Source: Amphiura filiformis
Lineage: Eukaryota; Echinodermata; Ophiuroidea; Amphilepidida; Amphiuridae
Assembly: GCF_039555335.1 (NCBI RefSeq)
Contig: NC_092635.1
Span: 56,394,258 to 56,458,257, forward strand
Direction of reading: 5' to 3'
DNA length: 64,000 bases
Part shown: piece after piece, positions 61,215 through 64,000 of the stretch
Layout of the letters: every line of letters starts with the position of its first letter
How positions within the stretch are numbered: position 1 is the first letter of the stretch
Position numbers and translations under genes: made by a program
Notes under the pieces: generated by a model
Told to the model about the DNA's origin: nothing
Databases searched by the model: none
What the model saw: only the letters and a program-made list of their open reading frames with translations

Positions 61215-64000
61215 ATCATCATCAGTACCAGTCAGCTGCGGAGCAGGCGACTACAAGCTTTCTCCAACTATTGCGACCATGGGCAAGCGAAACAATTTTG
61301 TTTGGCTGCAGCATCCTTTCAGTATCTCACAGGAGGTGCTGGACATCTGTAAGTAGGCCTACAGTGTGCGCGGCCGTCCCGGTTTCCTCTTCCCATGTGG
61401 TGGAATATAAAGGGCATTTCACAGGCTCGTCATCTTCAAGACACAGTATATGGCCGAGAAAATTTGAGTTGATGCTCTGGCAACTAGTGGAGTGGTGTTG
61501 GTCAGATTGTATAGATGGTTTCATTTGGAATCCGATCCACACGTTTGATGTTTAACATGACTCTGTAGCAAGATGTTGCAAAGGCATTGATCTTGTTTTC
61601 CATGTCCTTGGTGATCATGGTGTTTAACATGCTCGCACCCGTAGAGAAAGACAGTAACACAAGTTGTCTCAAACAGCTTGATTTTTGTTTCGATTGGCAG
61701 GGATGAGCTTCTTCAAAGACGTTCCAGTTTCCAGAAAGCTGCCCAGGCTAGTGCGTATCTTCTTTTTAGGTCTCCAGCACTAGAGCACATCTTGGAACCC
61801 AATACTTGAACTTGTCTGTGACATGGTTGATGGTACTACCATAGACTTCAAGTGCTGGTAGTTTGCAGTCATAATATTCTGCCTTAAGAGCTCTTAAGTG
61901 CGCTGGTGACACGGCCTAGATATGATACTGCAGTTGCAGTCATAGTAAGCTGCGACTGTGCCCGGGCTATGGAAGATTCCAACAGGGCAATATCATCAGC
62001 AAAATCCAGGTCATTCAGCAATCAGCATCCTAGCAGGATACCTGCTTGACCGACGTCATATGGACGTGGGTATAGGTAACAATTCCAGCGTCAATTCCAG
62101 AAGTTGAATTCTTCAGAAAGTAGTCGACCAGAATAATGAACTTGATAGGAATGGTGCCAACACATCACTCTGAATTAAGCACTCCAGTTGTTACTTGGAA
62201 AAGCTCTGAGATACTTCCATCTACCATAACGGCACTATTGGAGTCCTTGTAAGAGCACCTGTGACATTGACCACAACCTTTGGTATTCCATAATGCCGCA
62301 GCACTGAAAACATGACGGACCTATTATTGATGGAGTCGAAGGCTTTTTTGAAGTCCACAAAAGTGACTGTCAAGGGAAGTTGGTACTCCTTGAAGCCTTC
62401 CAAGATCCTCCTCAAAATGTGTATTTGCTGCCTGAGCACAGCTGCGACCTGATCTAAAGCCAGCCTGGTTGCTTCTCAGTAAAGGATCAATGTGAGGTCG
62501 GATCCTGTTCAAAAGGATCTTGTTGTACACTTTTGCGGCAACGGACATAAGCGAAATACCACGGTAGTTTGTCATGAGAGAGAGGTCGCCTTTCTTTGGT
62601 AGAGGAATGGTTACATTTGTGACCTATTGACGTGGCGGTGTTAGCGCCACTTCCATACAGAATTCGAGAATCATATCACTGATATCAGTCATGCTATCAC
62701 CTCCTCCCTGAAGTGCTTCAGCAGTTATAGCACAGTCCAATGCTGCTGCCTTGTTGGTCTTCATGGTTGCTATTGCTTCGACTACTTCTTCACGAGTTGG
62801 GGGGGGCTCAGTGATGATAGGAAGATCTTCAACAACAGCTGGTGCAGGAAGTTCTGAAGCTGCTGTGCCACTAAGGAGTGAGCTAAAATATTCCTTCCAT
62901 TCCTCAAAGCAGTTCATGGTCACTGGTTGGGGCTGTTCCATCCCTCTTTTTGACTTTCACCCCTTTCCTTGAGTTCTTCCCAGGAAGCGAATGTATGATT
63001 TTCCAGGTGGTGGTGTAATTCCCCATCTCGTCGGCCAGCTTCAGGTCTTCCATCTGCTTATGTAGCAAGCTCGTCAGAGTTGTTAAGGCTGGTGTTCAAG
63101 TTGCTTAATCTTTCTCTAGCTTGACGAGACAATGAAATGGAGTACCGCTTTTTGGCCTCATCCCTTTCAAGTTTAAGTCTGATGGTTGCATCTGATACCC
63201 AACTTGGCAGTCCGCATGGCTCTTGCTTTCCAATAACTTTCTCAGCAACTTCACGAACTGCTGTTTCAAAGGTCTCATACCTATCAGAGATGGGTGTGGC
63301 GTCATCCATGCTCAAGACCTGGAATCTGTTTGATAGCTCTAGCTGAAATTCCTCCTTTGTATCAGGATCTTGCAACTTCTTCCAGTTGAATTTTGGTCTC
63401 TTGCAAGGTTTTCCTTTGCTTGTTCGCAGACTGGCAGCTAGACGGACGCTCACAATACGATGATCGGAGTCCACTTCTACTGAGTTGTATGCTCGATATT
63501 TGCGGAGAGAATTTACCCACTTGCTGTAATTAGAATGTGGTCTAACTGTGCATGGGTTGATCCAGCTGGATGGGTCCAAGTCCAGAGACGGTTCCTGGGT
63601 TGGGGGAATCTCATCTGGGCCGGTCTGAGATTGTACTCCTGGCAAGTGTTGACCAGACGCTCACCATTGTCATTGGTTGAATCATGGTAGCAGACTAGCA
63701 GTATGGACCAATGATCCAAGGATGGGAAAGATGACTATTTGTTCCTATTCTGGCATTAGAATCGCCGAGAATGAGATGGATGTTGTGCCTTTTCATACCA
63801 TCCAGGTGGTCAGATAGAGATGAATAGAATTCCTCCTTGTCAGAAGACGTTGAGCACTCAGTGGGTGCATTATAACAGTGATGCTAAGCTGAGGGTTACC
63901 ATGGAATGTTACAAATAGTATCCTCTCGGAAACAGCTTCAACACTCTTAAAACATCTGTGAATATGCTTGGACATGCAGACCCACCCCTCCGTGCCTTTG
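61215..64000 (-). pseudogene. Decayed non-LTR retrotransposon (endonuclease and reverse transcriptase), runs off the window
   Basis: Read on the minus strand. About 63500-63720 shows endonuclease C-terminal motifs (RLWTWTHPAGSTHAQLDHIL; then VDSDHRIVSVRL). About 62940-62630 is a linker (FEEWKEYFSSLLSG). About 62575-62230 is reverse transcriptase (NYRGISLMSVAAKVYNKILL, QAGFRSGRSC, VTFVDFKKAFDSI). About 62010 is LDFADDIALLE, the active-site box. About 61420-61240 is KRKPGRPRT and a WRKLVVACSAADWY-like end. The frames are broken many times. GATGATGATGA near 61215 looks like the 3' tail. Group is probably RTE- or CR1-like. Confidence 0.88.

Overview
This is a window of an intron-rich, AT-rich animal nuclear genome. 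It holds two split genes with typical metazoan GT-AG introns, separated by about 25 kb that is mostly old transposons. The host is probably a marine invertebrate, perhaps a non-vertebrate deuterostome such as an echinoderm or hemichordate. That is an inference from gene divergence, base composition and repeat style, and nothing in the window fixes the species.

Left part (1-18426, + strand): the 3' twelve exons of a TBK1/IKK-epsilon-type kinase. The ATP-binding N-terminal lobe lies upstream of the window. The exons join in consistent phase into 698 residues plus a stop: the rest of the kinase domain, the ubiquitin-like domain, and the coiled-coil scaffold and C-terminal region. The second-last exon has been amplified at its 3' end. 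A 62-bp unit carrying the last coding bases plus the 5' splice site is repeated 19 times, and the second half of the array has a trimeric higher-order structure.

Middle (18427-43628): no gene that I can support. It holds many short non-autonomous DNA transposons with inverted termini (hAT-like with 8-bp or 6-bp target duplications, TA-flanked, TTAA-flanked), long palindromes, an ATC microsatellite, a 13 x 37-bp minisatellite, a 6 x 41-bp minisatellite and CCAAT/ATTGG-containing repeats.

Right part (43629-58709, - strand): a complete makorin E3 ubiquitin ligase gene of seven coding exons. They sum to exactly 626 codons (625 residues and a stop). Its domains are two CCCH fingers, a Gln/Pro/Met-rich linker ending in a PAM2-like motif, a third CCCH finger, the makorin Cys-His motif, a RING split across two exons, a fourth CCCH finger and a long acidic tail. 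Its introns carry nested transposons: a TTAA-flanked element containing a Tc1-like remnant, a sister element containing a 5'-truncated LINE, and two hAT-like elements packed with short family-specific sub-repeats.

Right edge (about 61200-64000, - strand): a decayed non-LTR retrotransposon with endonuclease and reverse transcriptase remnants, running out of the window.

The two genes act in different pathways (innate immune/autophagy kinase signalling, and RNA-linked ubiquitination). I see no operon-like or functional link between them. I found no clearly new multi-gene system. The most unusual signals are the exon-plus-splice-donor minisatellite in the kinase gene and the hAT-like elements built from sub-repeat arrays.
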